Shown here piece by piece: positions 6,986 through 8,915 of a DNA stretch of 8,915 bases. The notes beneath the pieces are model-generated. The model did not search any database, had not been told where the DNA came from, and worked only from the letters and a program-made list of their open reading frames with translations. The position numbers and the translations under genes were made by a program. The DNA is from Candidatus Cloacimonadota bacterium (GTDB lineage Bacteria; Cloacimonadota; Cloacimonadia; Cloacimonadales; TCS61), in the NCBI GenBank assembly GCA_021108055.1, contig JAIORR010000164.1, positions 1 to 8,915 on the forward strand, given 5' to 3'. Position 1 is the first letter of the stretch. Each line of letters begins with the position of its first letter.

Positions 6986-8251
6986 ATGCATATATTTGAA
7001 AGTATGAGCAGCAGTTTGCTGAATATTTTTTCTCATAAGATGAGATCTTTTTTAACTCTTTTGGGAATCATTATCGGTGTGTTCGCAGTAGTAACAATGT
7101 TCTCTACAATTTACGGACTAAAAATATTCATAACCAACCAAATGGAAGATATGGGATGGAATAATTCGATAATAATTTATCCGTCAACAGGGAAGGAGTC
7201 CCACTTTTCACGCAGAAGAATGCGGTTCAAGTATATTAAGCGTGAAACTAAACCTCTTACTTTTTCTGATTACATGATGCTGAAAAAAGAAATAGATTTA
7301 AAATATATTTATGGATATGTTAGTTCATATGAAAAATTTCTTTCTAATGAAAAAGAAGAAAATATCCGTTTGAACGCAACGAACAATAATTTTTTTCAAT
7401 GTAAAACATTTCCTCTGAAATCCGGAAGATACTTCAATTCTTTTGAGGAATCTAATGCAGTGAAATCTTGTATCGTTGGATATTATTTTGTAGAAAAATA
7501 TTTATCGAAGGAAGACCCTCTGAATAAAATTATCAAAATTGGAGAGAACAGGTTTAAGATAATCGGAGTATTGGATAAGGATAAACTAAATCAGAGCGGG
7601 ATGAATTTCAACAGTTGGGAAAGAAAGCATAACCTGGGAGCAGTTTACATTCCGCTATCTACAGGTGCAAGATATCTACGGGCAGAAAATGCTGTTGATT
7701 ATATTTATTTACAGGCAAAAGATAAGCTGTCTTTTAACAAAATGAAAACAACAACTAACCAGCACCTTCTGGCAAAACATAATATGACTCATGATTTTTC
7801 ATTTAATGATGTTGGTGCATTGATGTTCAAAATAACAGACGAGATCAACGAAATGATGAAGAAATGGAACATCACACTTTCGGCAATCGCTTCCATCTCC
7901 CTGATCGTTGGAGGGATCGGTCTTTTCAGCACATTATTGATTTCTATAAATGAGAAAATGACCGAGATAGGCATTAGGAAAAGCATCGGAGCAACAGACA
8001 GGGATATTTTTTTTCATTTCCTGTTCGAAGCAATAATACTTGCATTAATGGGTGCTGCTGTAGGAATATTTCTATCGTCTTTTCTTATTAAAGCTCTGGC
8101 TTTGTTGATGCATTTTAATTGTCCAATTCCAATTGAAGGGATTTTACTCGGGATAGGATTCAGTGTTATTATCGGAATAACTTCCGGTCTTTATCCGGCT
8201 ATAAAAGCTTCAAAGATCGATCCTATCAAGGCTATATATTATTACGAATAA
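6986..8251 (+). CDS. MacB/FtsX-family ABC transporter permease, ATPase not adjacent
   Basis: The 421-residue protein has the MacB permease layout. The N-terminal motif HKMRSFLTLLGIIIGV begins the first membrane segment (about residues 20-42). A large extracytoplasmic domain follows (about 45-290), then three membrane segments (about 298-320, 346-371, 385-402) form the FtsX core. The family signature EIGIRKSIGA (327-336) and the C-terminal YPAIKASKIDPIKAI (403-417) are both present. MacB-type permeases use cytoplasmic ATPase power to drive mechanical work in the envelope, such as export of peptides, lipoproteins or drugs with a periplasmic adaptor; the substrate here cannot be told. Unlike full MacB, no ATPase domain is fused, and no ATPase or adaptor gene is in view. 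GAGAG (6978-6982) precedes the ATG. A later in-frame ATG at residue 7 exists, but the first fits the family better. It lies 32 bases after topA and is the last gene of the run. Confidence 0.93.
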   Translation: MHIFESMSSSLLNIFSHKMRSFLTLLGIIIGVFAVVTMFSTIYGLKIFITNQMEDMGWNNSIIIYPSTGKESHFSRRRMRFKYIKRETKPLTFSDYMMLKKEIDLKYIYGYVSSYEKFLSNEKEENIRLNATNNNFFQCKTFPLKSGRYFNSFEESNAVKSCIVGYYFVEKYLSKEDPLNKIIKIGENRFKIIGVLDKDKLNQSGMNFNSWERKHNLGAVYIPLSTGARYLRAENAVDYIYLQAKDKLSFNKMKTTTNQHLLAKHNMTHDFSFNDVGALMFKITDEINEMMKKWNITLSAIASISLIVGGIGLFSTLLISINEKMTEIGIRKSIGATDRDIFFHFLFEAIILALMGAAVGIFLSSFLIKALALLMHFNCPIPIEGILLGIGFSVIIGITSGLYPAIKASKIDPIKAIYYYE

Positions 8252-8253
8252 AA

Positions 8254-8915
8254 TCATTCAGTAAGAACAACTCGATTTCTTCCGTTTCTTTTTCCATCAT
8301 AAAGTGCTTTGTCTGCTTCGATAATACAATCATTGATTTCCTGAAACGGCTTGATAATAGTTACACCAAAAGTCATTCTGACAGGTATTTTATTTTTCTG
8401 ATATTTGAATTCTGTTTTATATATTTTCTTCCTTATTTTTTCTGCAACAATTTTTCCGCCTTTCAAATTAGTTTCAGGAAGTAAAAGTATAAATTCTTCA
8501 CCACCCCAACGTCCCACAATATCCTGTTTCCTGATAGATTCAAGAAATATATCAGATATGGTTTTTAATACATAATCCCCGCAATCATGACCATATTCAT
8601 CATTAACCTGCTTGAAAAAATCAATATCCGACATAATTATCACAAATGGTTTTTCACTTCTTTCAAAACGGCTTTTTTCGTACATGATCTTCTCTTTCAT
8701 ATCCCGCCTGTTAGAAAGATTTGTAAGAGGATCTTTACTGGCTATTTGTTCCAATTTATCATGAGCTTCTTCCAACTCTTTATGTGCCTGTAATTTTGTT
8801 CGATAACGATTAAAAAAGATAAAGACAATATTAAGAAGAATCAGAGAAGCTATCATAAACGTGTTTCTGAATATGATCTGTCTTGAAACCTGGTCTTTTT
8901 CATTTTCATATTTCA
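8254..8915 (-). CDS. Membrane-bound diguanylate cyclase, C-terminal part (5' end beyond right edge)
   Basis: The open frame continues without a stop to the right edge, so the ATG at 8856 is probably internal. In total 219 residues are visible. They begin with a charged, helical stretch (KYENEKDQ), then one membrane segment (around FMIASLILLNIVFIFF), a short coiled-coil linker (KLQAHKELEEAHDKLEQ) and a complete GGDEF domain starting at DPLTNLSNRR. The active-site motif is GGEEF (8491-8505), an accepted catalytic variant. The product-inhibition I-site RKQD lies five residues before it, and the SDIDFFKQVND metal-binding motif is intact, so an active, feedback-inhibited enzyme making cyclic di-GMP from two GTP is expected. 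The charged helix before the membrane segment resembles the end of a TPR-type extracytoplasmic sensor, but that region is outside the window. The stop is two bases from the converging permease stop. Confidence 0.93.
   Translation of the reverse strand, partial: KYENEKDQVSRQIIFRNTFMIASLILLNIVFIFFNRYRTKLQAHKELEEAHDKLEQIASKDPLTNLSNRRDMKEKIMYEKSRFERSEKPFVIIMSDIDFFKQVNDEYGHDCGDYVLKTISDIFLESIRKQDIVGRWGGEEFILLLPETNLKGGKIVAEKIRKKIYKTEFKYQKNKIPVRMTFGVTIIKPFQEINDCIIEADKALYDGKRNGRNRVVLTE

Noticed and set aside
8587..8793. Plus-strand open frame of 68 codons
   Set aside because: It lies opposite the conserved GGDEF domain and linker and shows no protein family features.
1..8915. CRISPR array, tRNA, rRNA, insertion sequence, phage or defence genes
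   Set aside because: No spaced direct repeats, cloverleaf-like segments, transposase or integrase motifs, or terminal inverted repeats were seen. The genes are core or common accessory functions.

Overview
The window is AT-rich chromosomal DNA with compact, ordinary housekeeping genes. Gram-negative-type features (a MacB-type inner-membrane permease, an exported small protein) and the form of SecA point to the FCB superphylum. SecA carries a long insertion between its DEVD region and NBD2, an extended N-terminal domain, and a CPCGSGKK...CC zinc tail. A lineage such as Cloacimonadota is a reasonable guess. This rests on recalled family features, not on a search.

Left part (1-998, minus strand): a membrane-anchored protein with two tandem ComEA-type helix-hairpin-helix (HhH) modules is transcribed leftwards. 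It is followed by a perfect 12-bp hairpin, a probable internal promoter, and the start of a small exported protein that runs off the left edge.

Middle (1144-8251, plus strand): four genes lie head to tail with gaps of 15, 2 and 32 bases, so they are probably one operon: secA (preprotein translocase ATPase), a Smg/DUF494-like small protein, topA (DNA topoisomerase I with four C-terminal zinc ribbons), and a MacB/FtsX-type ABC transporter permease with no ATPase partner in view. A 145-base intergenic region separates secA from the divergent HhH gene and holds candidate promoter elements for both directions.

Right end (8254-8915, minus strand): the C-terminal part of a membrane-bound diguanylate cyclase (GGEEF active site, RxxD inhibitory site) converges on the permease gene with only two bases between the stop codons. 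Its N-terminal sensor lies outside the window.

The genes do not form an obvious single system. SecA handles protein export, TopA handles DNA supercoiling, and the HhH protein may bind DNA at the cell surface. I see no phage, CRISPR, insertion sequence, tRNA or defence locus. The points most worth a second look are the DUF494-like gene joined to topA, the orphan permease, the duplicated HhH protein, and the hairpin with a Shine-Dalgarno-like loop near the left end.
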